Part shown: in pieces, positions 33,954 to 43,572 of the stretch
How the letters are laid out: each line of letters begins with the position of its first letter
Position numbering within the stretch: the first letter of the stretch is position 1
Assembly: GCA_017410525.1 (NCBI GenBank)
Contig: JAFQQQ010000001.1
Location: 1-64,000 of the forward strand
Length of the DNA stretch: 64,000 nt
Reading direction: 5' to 3'
Source of the DNA: Bacilli bacterium
GTDB taxonomy: Bacteria; Bacillota_I; Bacilli_A; RF39; UBA660
Program-made: the position numbers and the translations under genes
Notes under the pieces: generated by a model
The model's input: only the letters and a program-made list of their open reading frames with translations
The model's database searches: none
What the model was told of the DNA's origin: nothing

Positions 33954-35228
33954 ATGAGTGTACTACCTGCGGATACATTTATTGTTGTAAATAAAACAAC
34001 ATTAAGTGATAAAGATAGAAATTTACTTATTCTTTTATATCAACCTATAGTAGGTTCTACTAGTATAAGTTTATATTATACACTCTGGTCTTATTTAGAT
34101 AAATCAGAATTAATGTCTAATGAATGGACTCATCACCACATCCTCAGGGACATGATGATCAGTAATACTGAGCTCAGTGAATCAAAAGAAAGATTAGAAG
34201 CAATCGGTTTAATAAAGACTTATATGAAAAAAGGTAATATAAATAATTATGTATATGAATTATATTCTCCTGTTAATGCGAATGAGTTTATAAATAATCC
34301 GTTACTTAATATTGCTTTATTTAATGCAGTAGGTAAGTTAGAATACGAAAGAATAGTAAACTATTTTAGAATACCTAAAATAAATTTAAGGGAGTATGAA
34401 GATGTTACTAAAAAGTTTAGTGATGTATTTGCTTACTCAAGTACTCCTCTGAATGATAATTTAATTTATGACATAAAAAAGTCTAGTCATAGAAATTTAG
34501 AATTGTTAAGTAAAATAGATATAAATACAATATTTAGTTTAATAAGCGATGAAATATTAAACAAAAAGTCAATAACTAAAGATATGAAAGAGTTTTTATA
34601 TAAAATATCTTATATATATAATTATGATAATGATGATATGATAGAGTTAATTAGAAACTCAACAACTGAAAAACATACTATAGATAAAAAATTACTACAA
34701 GAGAATGCAAATAAATATTATAGATATGATAATATGGGCAAACTTCCTAGTATTATCTATAAAAATCAACCAGAATACTTAAGAAAAGAAAACTTGGATA
34801 CATCTAACAGATCTAGAATGATTCATTTATTTGAAACTACTAGTCCATATGATTTTATTAATAGCAAATATAAAACTGGAAATCCAACAAGCAGTGATTT
34901 AAGTATAATCTCTTATTTATTAATTGATTTAAATCTAAAACCTGGAGTAGTTAATGTGCTTGTTGATTATGTTTTAAAAATAAATAACAATAAACTTATT
35001 AAATCTTTTGTAGAAGTAATCGCTGCTCAATGGAGTAAGAGTGGGATAGAAACAGTGGAAGCAGCTATGGAGATAGCAGAAAAAGAATACAAGAAGAAAA
35101 AGAATACTACTCATAAAGTAACTAATAAAGAAAAAAATACTCCTGATTGGTTCAACAAAGATATAAAAGAAAATATTGCTAGTGATGAAGAAATAAAAAA
35201 ATTAGAAAGTCGTATGAAAAGAGGTTAG
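33954..35228 (+). CDS. dnaB: Replication initiation and membrane attachment protein DnaB
   Basis: A 424-residue Bacillus-type DnaB, the helicase co-loader, not the replicative helicase. The N-terminal part has the DnaD/DnaB winged-helix (LLILLYQPIVGSTSISLYYTLWSY), and the C-terminal DnaD-like domain has ISYLLIDLNLKPGVVNVLVDYVL near residue 320. A charged Lys-rich tail follows. TTGGAGGA precedes ATG 33954. The gene ends 3 bases before dnaI, the usual order. Confidence 0.92.
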   Translation: MSVLPADTFIVVNKTTLSDKDRNLLILLYQPIVGSTSISLYYTLWSYLDKSELMSNEWTHHHILRDMMISNTELSESKERLEAIGLIKTYMKKGNINNYVYELYSPVNANEFINNPLLNIALFNAVGKLEYERIVNYFRIPKINLREYEDVTKKFSDVFAYSSTPLNDNLIYDIKKSSHRNLELLSKIDINTIFSLISDEILNKKSITKDMKEFLYKISYIYNYDNDDMIELIRNSTTEKHTIDKKLLQENANKYYRYDNMGKLPSIIYKNQPEYLRKENLDTSNRSRMIHLFETTSPYDFINSKYKTGNPTSSDLSIISYLLIDLNLKPGVVNVLVDYVLKINNNKLIKSFVEVIAAQWSKSGIETVEAAMEIAEKEYKKKKNTTHKVTNKEKNTPDWFNKDIKENIASDEEIKKLESRMKRG

Positions 35229-35231
35229 TTT

Positions 35232-36134
35232 ATGCATAATGTACTTGAGAATTTAGAAATAGATGAATTAAATAAAATTGATTTGGATACAGAATATGAA
35301 CAAGCTAAAAAGGATTCCAATTTTAAAGCAATTACTAAAAATTTAAAATTAAAAGATGATGTATTAAAAAAATATACTTCTTTATTGGAAGAGTGTAGTG
35401 GTGAATACGAACACTGTAAAAACTGTAAAGGATTGCTTGATTGTTTGAATAAGGTAGAAGGTTTTTGCTATTTACCAGTAAATATAGATGGTAATTTAAG
35501 TTTTACTTATAAACCTTGTAAATATAAAGAAGCGATGGATAAAAAAAATAAACACTTAGATAATGTAAAATTTTTCAATACTCCAGAATATGTTAAGGAT
35601 GCTTCTTTAGATAGTATTTATAAAACTGATAAAAATAGATTTCAAGTTATAAATTATTTAATGGATTTTCTTGATGAATATGAAGAAAAGAAACGAGGTA
35701 AAGGACTCTATCTACACGGTAATTTTGGATGTGGTAAAACATATTTAATAGCTGCTATTTTTAATGAACTTGCTAAAAGTGGTAATAAGAGTAGTATTAT
35801 ATTTTGGCCTGAGTTTTTAAGAGGGGCATTTTATGATGACTTTAGAGAAAAATTTGAATATGTAAAAAAAGTACCACTTCTTCTTATAGATGATATAGGA
35901 GCAGAAGGGTTAACTGCTTGGAATAGAGATGAAATACTTTGCCCGTTATTGCAATATAGAATGGATAATAATTTAACAACTTTCTTTACTTCTAATTTAA
36001 ATTTGAAAGAATTAGAAAGTCATTTATCTAATTCAAAGAGTGGAGTAGATGAGGTTAAAGCAAGAAGAATAATATCTAGAATAGAACAATTAACTACTGA
36101 TTTAGAGATGATAAGTAAAAATTTAAGAAAATAA
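35232..36134 (+). CDS. dnaI: Helicase loader DnaI (AAA+ ATPase)
   Basis: A 300-residue AAA+ protein that loads the replicative helicase at origins. An N-terminal Cys cluster (HCKNCKGLLDC ... CKYKEAMD) fits the zinc domain of DnaI. Walker A GNFGCGKTY is near residue 164, Walker B LLLIDDIGAEG is near 215, and sensor-type TSNLNLKEL follows. AAGAGGTT precedes ATG 35232. It is paired with dnaB. Confidence 0.94.
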   Translation: MHNVLENLEIDELNKIDLDTEYEQAKKDSNFKAITKNLKLKDDVLKKYTSLLEECSGEYEHCKNCKGLLDCLNKVEGFCYLPVNIDGNLSFTYKPCKYKEAMDKKNKHLDNVKFFNTPEYVKDASLDSIYKTDKNRFQVINYLMDFLDEYEEKKRGKGLYLHGNFGCGKTYLIAAIFNELAKSGNKSSIIFWPEFLRGAFYDDFREKFEYVKKVPLLLIDDIGAEGLTAWNRDEILCPLLQYRMDNNLTTFFTSNLNLKELESHLSNSKSGVDEVKARRIISRIEQLTTDLEMISKNLRK

Positions 36135-36163
36135 TTGTATTTAGTATATAATAGGTGATCTAT

Positions 36164-36238
36164 ATGAAGACGTTTGAAGAACAACATAAAAGAGCTTTAA
36201 TAGAAATAATAGGGAAAAATAGAATAAAACAGAAGTAA
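36164..36238 (+). CDS. Possible 24-residue small protein downstream of dnaI
   Basis: ATAGGTGATCT precedes ATG 36164, and the peptide MKTFEEQHKRALIEIIGKNR plus IKQK ends at TAA inside a terminator hairpin. A good ribosome site and amphipathic composition favour translation, but the size makes this uncertain. Function unknown. Confidence 0.4.
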   Translation: MKTFEEQHKRALIEIIGKNRIKQK

Positions 36239-36248
36239 TTCTGTTTTT
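36226..36248 (+). terminator. Intrinsic terminator of dnaB-dnaI operon
   Basis: AACAGAA (36228-36234), loop GTAA (containing a TAA stop), TTCTGTT (36239-36245), then T residues. Confidence 0.85.
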
Positions 36249-36327
36249 CTGTTGGAAAAAATTAAAATAAATGTTATAATTATTATGTATTAATAACAAA
36301 ATAAGGGATTGGAAAAGTGGTGATAAT

Positions 36328-38709
36328 GTGTATGATTTAGGACCATATTTTAAGTTTGATTTAAATAAATCAACTGCGAATAAAGAATGTATATTTAAGG
36401 GAAATAATTATAGAATAACTGTAATTACAGAAAGATTGGTTCGACTTGAATATAATGAAAATCAAATGTTTGAAGATTATCCTACAGAACTTGTTTGGTA
36501 TAGAAATTTTCCAAAACCAGACTTTATTATAAAAGAGAGTAGTAAAATATTAAATATAACTACTAAATATTTTGAATTAACATATGTTAAGGGAAAAAAG
36601 TTTAGCTCTAATAAACTAACTCCTATGAAAAATTTAAAAATAAAACTTTTTAATACTGATAAGATATGGTATTATGGACATCCGGAAGTTAGAAATTATG
36701 ATACAAGTGCATTTAATATAGATGATACAAAAGAAAAAATATTTAAAAAAAGTTTGTATTCTTTGGATGGGTTTGTTTCAATTGATGATTCAAAATCATC
36801 GCTTATTCTTGAAAATGGTTCATTTAAGAAAAGAGATAATGCCGGAGTGGATATTTATGTATTCTTGTATGATAAAGATTTTTATTACTGTTTAAATGAT
36901 TACTTTATGTTAACAGGTTATCCACCTTTAATACCTAGATATGCTTTAGGTAACTGGTGGGATAAAAAAGAATTTTATAATGAATTTAGTATTGTTCATT
37001 TGCTTAAAAAGTTTGAAGAATATAATATACCATTATCTTTATTTACTTTAAATAAATGGCAAAAAGAAAATAATTTTGAATTTAATGAATTATATAAAGA
37101 TCCTAAGGCGGTTATAAAATATTTAAAAACTAAGAACGTTAGGTTTGGTCTTTCTATAGAAGATCCAAAAGTATTTAAACCCAATACAGGATCATTTAAT
37201 AAATTAAAAGAGTATTTATATCCTGATAAGTCAGGTAATATACCTTTTAACGTATATGATGCTAAAACAATAGATGCATTTTTAAAATTATTAATTCATC
37301 CTTTAACTGATATGGGAGTAGACTATTTCTCTTTAAATACATTTGATAAAAATGATTTGGAAAGACTTTCAATTTTAAAACATTATTTGTATTATGATAG
37401 TTTTAGATTTGAAAACAAAAGACCACTTATATCTGCTTATAATTATGTAACTGCACCCCATAGATATCCAATACTTTATGCAGGGAAATCAACTGTAAGT
37501 TGGGATACATTAAAGAAAATACCTTCATTTAATTCATCCTCTACTAATAATGGAGTAAGTTTTTGGAGTCATGATATAGGGGGAACTAGTGGTGGGATTG
37601 AAGATCCGGAACTATTTATAAGATCTGTTCAATTAGGAGTATTTAGTCCAATAATGAGATTAGGTGCAGATGACGGAAAATATTATAAAAGAGAACCTTG
37701 GAAATGGGGTTTAAAACCTAGAAAGATAACAATAGATTTCTTAAATCTAAGACATAAATTAATTCCTTACTTATACACGGAAGCATATAAATATTTTAAA
37801 TATGGTAAACCTTTAATAGAACCTATTTATTATAAGTATCCTACTATGTATGATGATGAATTATATAAAGATCAATATTTCTTTGGATCTACATTTTTAG
37901 TTAGTCCAATTACAACAAAAAAAGATTATTTGATGAATAGAGTTATTCAAAAGTTTTATATTCCGGATGGAATTTGGTATGGTTTCTTTACTGGTAAACA
38001 ATTTAAAGGAAATAAAAAATATGTGTCTTTCTATAGGGATCATGAATATCCTGTATTTGTAAAAGCGGGAGCAATTATTCCTATGACTTTAAAAGGTACT
38101 AATGATACAAGTTGTCCATCTAAAACTGAATTACAAATATTTCCTGGCGCTAGTAATACATATAGTATTTATGAAGATGATGGAGAATCTAATGCTTATT
38201 TAAGAGGAGATTATTTAATTACTAATGTTGAATTCATATATGAGAAAGATAATTATAAATTAACAATACTCCCTGTAGAAGGTAAAGTAGGTGTTGCTCC
38301 TTTAAAAAGATCTTATAAAGTAAGATTTAAAAATACTAAACCTACATCTAAAGTAACAAGTTATGTTTCAAGTACTCAAATAAATAATAATTGTTATAAA
38401 GATGAATCAGATTTAATTGTAGAAGTAGATAATATTCCATCTAATGAGCAATTAACAATTATTTGTAGTGGACAAGATATAGAAATAGAGGCGCTTAGAA
38501 TACTTAGTGATGATATTGTATCTATAATAAGTGATTTACCGATTAAATCATCATTAAAACAAAAGATAGATAATATAATGTTCTCTAATGAATTAGATTT
38601 ATCTAAGAAAAGAATTGCTATAAAGAAACTTGGTCATGAAAAAGAAAGTTTGGAGAAAAAATATATAATTTTATTATTAAAATTACTTGAATATATTAAC
38701 GAAGTGTAA
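36328..38709 (+). CDS. Glycoside hydrolase family 31-like protein, probably catalytically inactive
   Basis: A 793-residue protein with GH31 (alpha-glucosidase/xylosidase) architecture: N-terminal beta domain, barrel starting at LIPRYALGNWWDKKEF (~200), HDIGGTSGGIEDPELF (~420), and C-terminal beta domains (YLYTEAYKYFKYGKPLIEP). The nucleophile region, normally W-x-D-M-N-E, reads YFSLNTFDK near 333-341. The acid/base region, normally W-x-G-D, reads YAGKSTVSW near 384-392 with Lys387 at the Asp position. Both catalytic carboxylates therefore appear lost. The start is GTG 36328 after GTGGTGAT. No signal peptide. It could be a carbohydrate-binding regulator or scaffold (inference). Confidence 0.8.
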   Translation: MYDLGPYFKFDLNKSTANKECIFKGNNYRITVITERLVRLEYNENQMFEDYPTELVWYRNFPKPDFIIKESSKILNITTKYFELTYVKGKKFSSNKLTPMKNLKIKLFNTDKIWYYGHPEVRNYDTSAFNIDDTKEKIFKKSLYSLDGFVSIDDSKSSLILENGSFKKRDNAGVDIYVFLYDKDFYYCLNDYFMLTGYPPLIPRYALGNWWDKKEFYNEFSIVHLLKKFEEYNIPLSLFTLNKWQKENNFEFNELYKDPKAVIKYLKTKNVRFGLSIEDPKVFKPNTGSFNKLKEYLYPDKSGNIPFNVYDAKTIDAFLKLLIHPLTDMGVDYFSLNTFDKNDLERLSILKHYLYYDSFRFENKRPLISAYNYVTAPHRYPILYAGKSTVSWDTLKKIPSFNSSSTNNGVSFWSHDIGGTSGGIEDPELFIRSVQLGVFSPIMRLGADDGKYYKREPWKWGLKPRKITIDFLNLRHKLIPYLYTEAYKYFKYGKPLIEPIYYKYPTMYDDELYKDQYFFGSTFLVSPITTKKDYLMNRVIQKFYIPDGIWYGFFTGKQFKGNKKYVSFYRDHEYPVFVKAGAIIPMTLKGTNDTSCPSKTELQIFPGASNTYSIYEDDGESNAYLRGDYLITNVEFIYEKDNYKLTILPVEGKVGVAPLKRSYKVRFKNTKPTSKVTSYVSSTQINNNCYKDESDLIVEVDNIPSNEQLTIICSGQDIEIEALRILSDDIVSIISDLPIKSSLKQKIDNIMFSNELDLSKKRIAIKKLGHEKESLEKKYIILLLKLLEYINEV

Positions 38710-38721
38710 TATAATACTAGT

Positions 38722-38930
38722 AATTGATAAAAAAAACGGAGAAGAAGAGTAGTAATAATTGATTTATTTTAAAGAGAGTTAGTGTTTGGTGTGAACTAAC
38801 AAATAAAAATTATGAACTTACTTTGGAGTTTTATCGTTAACTGCGTTAAAGTTTTAAGGTGTATTTATACACGAATTAAGGTGGTACCACGAAAATAGAT
38901 TCGTCCTTATATAGGAAGAATCTTTTTTTA
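38722..38930 (+). ncRNA. T-box riboswitch (leucine) of the leuS operon
   Basis: Starts after TATAAT (38710-38715). It contains an AGTA box, a stem II pair GTTAG/CTAAC, a specifier region GAACTTAC (CTT at 38817-38819, a Leu codon), the T-box sequence AAGGTGGTACCACG (about 38878-38891) and a terminator AGATTC/GAATCT with T residues (38897-38929). Uncharged tRNA-Leu pairing with the T-box would favour the antiterminator and turn on the membrane-protein gene and leuS. Confidence 0.92.
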
Positions 38931-38946
38931 TTAGAAAGGATATTTT

Positions 38947-39294
38947 ATGAGAGAATTAATTTTATATTTAATAACATTCGTTTTATCTTATTTGTTTTAT
39001 GTAATATTTGTATTATGTAGAAAAAATGTATTAAAAAAATTTCCTAATGGAAAAGAAATGACATATTTAAAATTAAAGTATGGGATAACTGTAAACGAAA
39101 AAAACCTAAAGAAAATAGCTAATATTATTTTTTTGGTCAATTCATTTATTTTAGCAACTGCAGTATATGTAGTATGTTTATTTGATAATTTCTTTATAGA
39201 AATAATAGTGGGTGTAGTTACATTAACAATATTGATATTAGTTTTTTATCACTTATTAGGAACACATTTAAAAAAGAAACAGGGAGGTAAATAA
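38947..39294 (+). CDS. Unknown small membrane protein in leuS T-box operon
   Basis: A 115-residue protein with three hydrophobic segments (~3-24, ~58-80, ~84-105) separated by a basic cytoplasmic loop (KKFPNGKEMTYLKLKYGITV). No known family recognised. AGAAAGGA precedes ATG 38947. It lies directly after the T-box terminator and one base before leuS, so its expression should follow leucine-tRNA charging. Confidence 0.75.
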   Translation: MRELILYLITFVLSYLFYVIFVLCRKNVLKKFPNGKEMTYLKLKYGITVNEKNLKKIANIIFLVNSFILATAVYVVCLFDNFFIEIIVGVVTLTILILVFYHLLGTHLKKKQGGK

Positions 39295-39295
39295 A

Positions 39296-41713
39296 ATGTA
39301 TAATTTTAGTGAAATAGAAAAAAAATGGCAAAAATACTGGGAAGAAAATAAAACCTTTAAAACAGATGTATATGACTTTAGTAAACCTAAATTTTATGCT
39401 TTAGATATGTTTCCATATCCTTCAGGAGTGGGTCTTCATGCAGGTCATCCAGAAGGATATACAGCTACTGATATAGTATCACGTATGAAAAAAATGCAAG
39501 GATATAATGTGCTTCATCCAATGGGTTTTGACTCATTTGGTCTACCTGCAGAACAATTTGCAATTAATACAGGTAATCATCCTGATGGATTTACTAAACA
39601 AAATATTGAAACATTTAAAAAGCAATTAAAAATGTTAGGGTTTGGTTATGACTGGGATAAGGAAGTATCTACATCAGATCCAAAATTTTATAAATGGACA
39701 CAATGGATATTTAGAGAACTTTTTAAAGATGGGTATGCTAAATGCATAGATATGCCTGTTAATTGGTGTGAAGAATTAGGCACAGTACTTGCTAATGATG
39801 AAGTAATAGATGGAAAAAGTGAAAGAGGTGGATATCCTGTTGTTAGAAAAAATATGAAACAATGGGTAATAGATATTCCCGCTTTTGCTGAAACATTACT
39901 TAGTGGATTAGATAATATTGATTGGCCGGAGTCTACTAAGGAGATGCAAAGAAATTGGATAGGTAAATCTACAGGTGTAGAAGTAGATTTTGAAATAGTA
40001 GATGGTGGTAAATTTTCTATTTATACAACTTGTGTAGAAACTATATATGGTATTACATTTATGGTTTTAGCGCCAGAAAATAAATTAGTGGATGAATTTA
40101 AACCTAGAATTAAAAACTGGGAAGAAGTAGAAAGCTACAGAAAAGAAACTGCTAAAAAATCTGATTTTGATAGAACAGAATTAAATAAAACTAAAACAGG
40201 GGTTAAATTAGAAGGCGTAACTTGTATAAATCCAGTCAATGGTAAAGAAGTTGCTATATTCTTAGGAGACTTTGTGCTTGCTAGTTATGGTACTGGTGCT
40301 GTAATGGCAGTTCCAAGTCATGATCAAAGAGACTTTGAATATGCAGTTGCTTACAATATTCCGATGATTCAAGTAATTAGCGGAAGAGATACAAAAGAGT
40401 GTGCATTTGAAAAACAAGATTATTTAGGTAAAGGTTGTACGCTTATTAACAGTGAAGAGTTTGATGGTTTAACAGTTGAAGAAGCAAAAGAGGCTATAAC
40501 AGATAAATTAGTTAATATGGGTGTAGGTAGAAAAAAGGTAAATTATAGATTAAGGGAATGGATATTTGCTAGACAAAGATATTGGGGAGAACCTATTCCA
40601 GTAATTCATTTAGAAGATGGAAGAGATATAGTTCTACCAGATGAAGAATTACCTTTAATATTACCGGAATTAGAAGATTATAAAGGTAAGAATGGAAAGG
40701 CGCCACTAGAAAATGCAGAGGATTGGGTAAATGTAGAAGTAGACGGTGTTAAAGGAAAAAGGGAAACTAGTACTATGCCAGGAAGTGCAGGATCTAGTTG
40801 GTATTTCTTAAGATATATAGATCCACATAATGATAAGGAATTAGCGGATAAAAAATTATTAGAACACTGGCTACCAGTAGATCTTTATGTTGGCGGTCCT
40901 GAACATGCAGTTGGACACTTATTGTATTCTAGAATGTGGAACAACTATCTTTATGATAAGGGAATAGTTCCAGTAAAAGAGCCATTTAAAAAATTAGTGC
41001 ACCAAGGAATGATATTGGGTTCTAATGGTATAAAAATGGGAAAAAGATTCCCTGAGTTTGTAGTAAATCCTAGTGATATAGTAAGAGATTATGGAGCTGA
41101 TACACTTAGACTTTATGAAATGTTCATGGGACCTTTAGAAGCTGATAAACCATGGAATGATTCAGCAGTAGAAGCATCTAAAAAATTTTTAGATAGAGTT
41201 TGGAGACTGTTTGTAGAAGAAAATAAAATAAAAGATGAACAAAATAAAAATCTTGAAAAGATATATCATCAAACAGTAAAAAAAGTTACTAATGATTATG
41301 AAACGTTAAATTTTAATACAGCTATAAGTCAAATGATGATATTTATAAATGCTGTATATAAAGAAGAAACATTTCCTAAGGAATATGCTATAGGATTAGT
41401 AAAACTATTAAATCCTATTGCACCACATATTACAGAAGAAATATGGCAACAAGTATTTAAAGAAGAAGAATCAATTGCTAATGAAACATGGCCAGTTTAT
41501 GATGAAAGTAAAATAGTAGATGAAACATTTACTTTAATAGTTCAAGTAAATGGTAAAGTAAGAGGTAAAATAGAAATTGATTCAAATACAAGCGAAGAAC
41601 AGATGAAAGCTAGTGCACTTAATATTGAAAATGTTAAAATATTTACTGAAGGAAAAGAAATAGTTAAAATAATTGTTATTCCTAAAAAAATAGTAAATAT
41701 AGTAATCAAATAG
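39296..41713 (+). CDS. leuS: Leucyl-tRNA synthetase
   Basis: An 805-residue class Ia synthetase charging tRNA-Leu. The HIGH-type motif is YPSGVGLHAGHPEGY near residue 42. The editing CP1 domain spans ~220-400 (AVPSHDQRDFEYA). DLYVGGPEHAVGHLLYSR is followed by the KMSKS loop, which here reads IKMGKRFPEF, a divergent form. GGGAGG precedes ATG 39296. Regulated by the upstream T-box. Confidence 0.97.
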   Translation: MYNFSEIEKKWQKYWEENKTFKTDVYDFSKPKFYALDMFPYPSGVGLHAGHPEGYTATDIVSRMKKMQGYNVLHPMGFDSFGLPAEQFAINTGNHPDGFTKQNIETFKKQLKMLGFGYDWDKEVSTSDPKFYKWTQWIFRELFKDGYAKCIDMPVNWCEELGTVLANDEVIDGKSERGGYPVVRKNMKQWVIDIPAFAETLLSGLDNIDWPESTKEMQRNWIGKSTGVEVDFEIVDGGKFSIYTTCVETIYGITFMVLAPENKLVDEFKPRIKNWEEVESYRKETAKKSDFDRTELNKTKTGVKLEGVTCINPVNGKEVAIFLGDFVLASYGTGAVMAVPSHDQRDFEYAVAYNIPMIQVISGRDTKECAFEKQDYLGKGCTLINSEEFDGLTVEEAKEAITDKLVNMGVGRKKVNYRLREWIFARQRYWGEPIPVIHLEDGRDIVLPDEELPLILPELEDYKGKNGKAPLENAEDWVNVEVDGVKGKRETSTMPGSAGSSWYFLRYIDPHNDKELADKKLLEHWLPVDLYVGGPEHAVGHLLYSRMWNNYLYDKGIVPVKEPFKKLVHQGMILGSNGIKMGKRFPEFVVNPSDIVRDYGADTLRLYEMFMGPLEADKPWNDSAVEASKKFLDRVWRLFVEENKIKDEQNKNLEKIYHQTVKKVTNDYETLNFNTAISQMMIFINAVYKEETFPKEYAIGLVKLLNPIAPHITEEIWQQVFKEEESIANETWPVYDESKIVDETFTLIVQVNGKVRGKIEIDSNTSEEQMKASALNIENVKIFTEGKEIVKIIVIPKKIVNIVIK

Positions 41714-41740
41714 AATTGAAATAAATCAATTCTATTTTTT
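41711..41740 (+). terminator. Intrinsic terminator of leuS
   Basis: TAGAATTGA (41711-41719), loop AATAAA, TCAATTCTA (41726-41734), then T residues to 41740. The stop codon is the first three bases of the stem. Confidence 0.9.
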
Positions 41741-41787
41741 ATTATAAAAATTATGGAAATGTCTAAATACGAATATTATATTATAAA

Positions 41788-41816
41788 TAAAAAGACTACT
41801 CAGTAGTCTTTTTTAC
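41788..41816 (-). terminator. Terminator of rnj (usable from both strands)
   Basis: AAAAGACTACT (41790-41800) and AGTAGTCTTTT (about 41802-41812) form a near-perfect palindrome with A and T tracts on its two sides. The rnj stop codon (41796-41798) lies within it. Confidence 0.8.
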
Positions 41817-43478
41817 GTCATTTATAATAGGTAGTATTATAGGATATCTACCTGTTTTTTCATATATAAATGAAGCTAGATTACTTATTAAATCATTTTT
41901 AATATCATTAAAAATACAATTAACTTTTAATCTATTATTTATTATATTACATGCTTCATCTTCTATTTGTTTTAATAATTCTAAGTTTTCTTGTATTAGT
42001 ACAAATCCTCTTGTAGTTATATTAGGCGGCATAACTAATTTTTTGTGTTGAGTATCTATATTAGCGATAACAACAACTATACCATCATTAGACATTATTT
42101 TTCTTTCTCGCATAACTACATTACCAATTTCACCAATACGATTACCATCTACATATACATCTCCAGCTTGAATAGATTTATCTTTTTTTATGACACCTTT
42201 TCTTAAAGATAAAACATCTCCATTTTCAAGTATAAATGTATTTTCTTTAGGCATACCACATTCAAATGCTAAATCGGCATGACTTTTAAGCATTCTATGT
42301 TCACCATGGAATGGCATAAAGTATTTTGGTTTAATAAGTCTTAACATTAATTTTAATTCTTCTTTATTGCCATGCCCAGATGTATGTACATCGTTTAGCG
42401 ATGTATTGGTATAAACTTTAACACCTTGTAAATATAGTTTGTTAATTATTCTAGAAATACTTAAAGCATTGCCTGGAATTGCAGATGATGAGAAAATAAC
42501 AACATCCTCATCTTGAAGTTTAATTTGTCTATGTGAGTTATTAGCAATTCTAGATAGGGCAGCAAGCGGTTCGCCTTGAGATCCTGTACAAAGCAAACAC
42601 ACTTCATTAGGCGGAAGATTATTTGCTTCCTCTGGAGTAACAAATATTTCTTTATGTTTAATATATCCAGAATTTAAAGATATCTCTATATTGTTTTCCA
42701 TGCTTCTACCAAATATAGCAACTTTTCTATTATTTCTTTTACAAGTATCTATTATATGTTTTAATCTATAAATATTAGATGCGAAAGTAGCTATTATGAT
42801 TCTTGAATCATGTTTCATAAATATATGGGATAGGGCAGCATCTACTTTAGATTCACTAACACTCATACCTTCGTTTAAAGCATTTGTACTATCACTAAGT
42901 AAAAGTGATACTCCTTTAGAACCAATACTAGCCATCTTATGAATATTAGCCATAGGCCCAATAGGTGTTAAGTCAAACTTGAAATCTCCAGTTGTAACTA
43001 TAGTACCGTTTGGCGTATGAACTATTATTCCATGAGAATCTGGGATAGAGTGAGTTGTTCTAACGAACTCAACTGTCATAGTTTTAAATTTTACTTTAGT
43101 GTTTTCGTTATAAACAAATAAGTTTTTATAATTAATATTTCTATCTTCTAATTTTTTTCTTATAAGTCCAGCTGCTTGATTAGGGCAGTATATAGCTGGA
43201 ACATTTACTGCTTGTAACAAAAATGGTATACCACCTATATGATCTTCGTGACCATGTGTTATAAAAAGAGCTTTTATTTTACTTTCATTTTTCTTAAGAA
43301 AAGTAAAATCTGGAATGATATAATCTACACCTGGCATATCATCAGATGGAAATGTAATACCAACATCGGTAATAATAAGTTCATTACCAGTCATAACACA
43401 ATACATATTTTTTCCAACTTCACCAAGTCCACCTAAAGCAAATACTTTTGTGTCATTTGCATTATTTATAAGTTTCAA
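41796..43478 (-). CDS. rnjA: Ribonuclease J
   Basis: A 560-residue metallo-beta-lactamase/beta-CASP exo- and endoribonuclease central to Firmicutes mRNA decay. Metal motif HGHEDHIGG is near residue 75, DSHG near 145, TGDF near 165, and SGHGNKEELKLML and PFHGEHRML are the beta-CASP blocks. A C-terminal domain follows. The start is TTG 43478 behind AAAGGAGG. Assignment to J1 rather than J2 is by overall resemblance only. RNase Y is in the same window. Confidence 0.92.
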   Translation of the reverse strand: MKLINNANDTKVFALGGLGEVGKNMYCVMTGNELIITDVGITFPSDDMPGVDYIIPDFTFLKKNESKIKALFITHGHEDHIGGIPFLLQAVNVPAIYCPNQAAGLIRKKLEDRNINYKNLFVYNENTKVKFKTMTVEFVRTTHSIPDSHGIIVHTPNGTIVTTGDFKFDLTPIGPMANIHKMASIGSKGVSLLLSDSTNALNEGMSVSESKVDAALSHIFMKHDSRIIIATFASNIYRLKHIIDTCKRNNRKVAIFGRSMENNIEISLNSGYIKHKEIFVTPEEANNLPPNEVCLLCTGSQGEPLAALSRIANNSHRQIKLQDEDVVIFSSSAIPGNALSISRIINKLYLQGVKVYTNTSLNDVHTSGHGNKEELKLMLRLIKPKYFMPFHGEHRMLKSHADLAFECGMPKENTFILENGDVLSLRKGVIKKDKSIQAGDVYVDGNRIGEIGNVVMRERKIMSNDGIVVVIANIDTQHKKLVMPPNITTRGFVLIQENLELLKQIEDEACNIINNRLKVNCIFNDIKNDLISNLASFIYEKTGRYPIILPIINDVKKTTE

Positions 43479-43514
43479 AATTAACCTCCTTTCTCTAAGA
43501 TATTTGACTATATA

Positions 43515-43543
43515 ATTATACTATTAAATTAAAAAAATGTCTA
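43515..43543 (-). promoter_or_regulatory. Promoter of rnj
   Basis: On the minus strand, TAGACA (43543-43538) is separated by 17 bp from TATAAT (43520-43515). Transcription would start near 43508, about 30 bases before the TTG start. Confidence 0.7.
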
Positions 43544-43550
43544 GTCAAAG

Positions 43551-43572
43551 AAAAAAAGACCGAAGTCTTTTT
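43551..43572 (-). terminator. Intrinsic terminator of rpsD with UUCG loop
   Basis: On the minus strand, AAAAAGAC, loop TTCG and GTCTTTTT are followed by T residues. The UUCG tetraloop makes it unusually stable. It abuts the rpsD stop codon. Confidence 0.92.

Noticed and set aside
36147-36152. TATAAT directly before the 24-residue ORF as its promoter
   Set aside because: A start site six to seven bases downstream would fall past the ribosome site, so the ORF would have to be read from the dnaI transcript.
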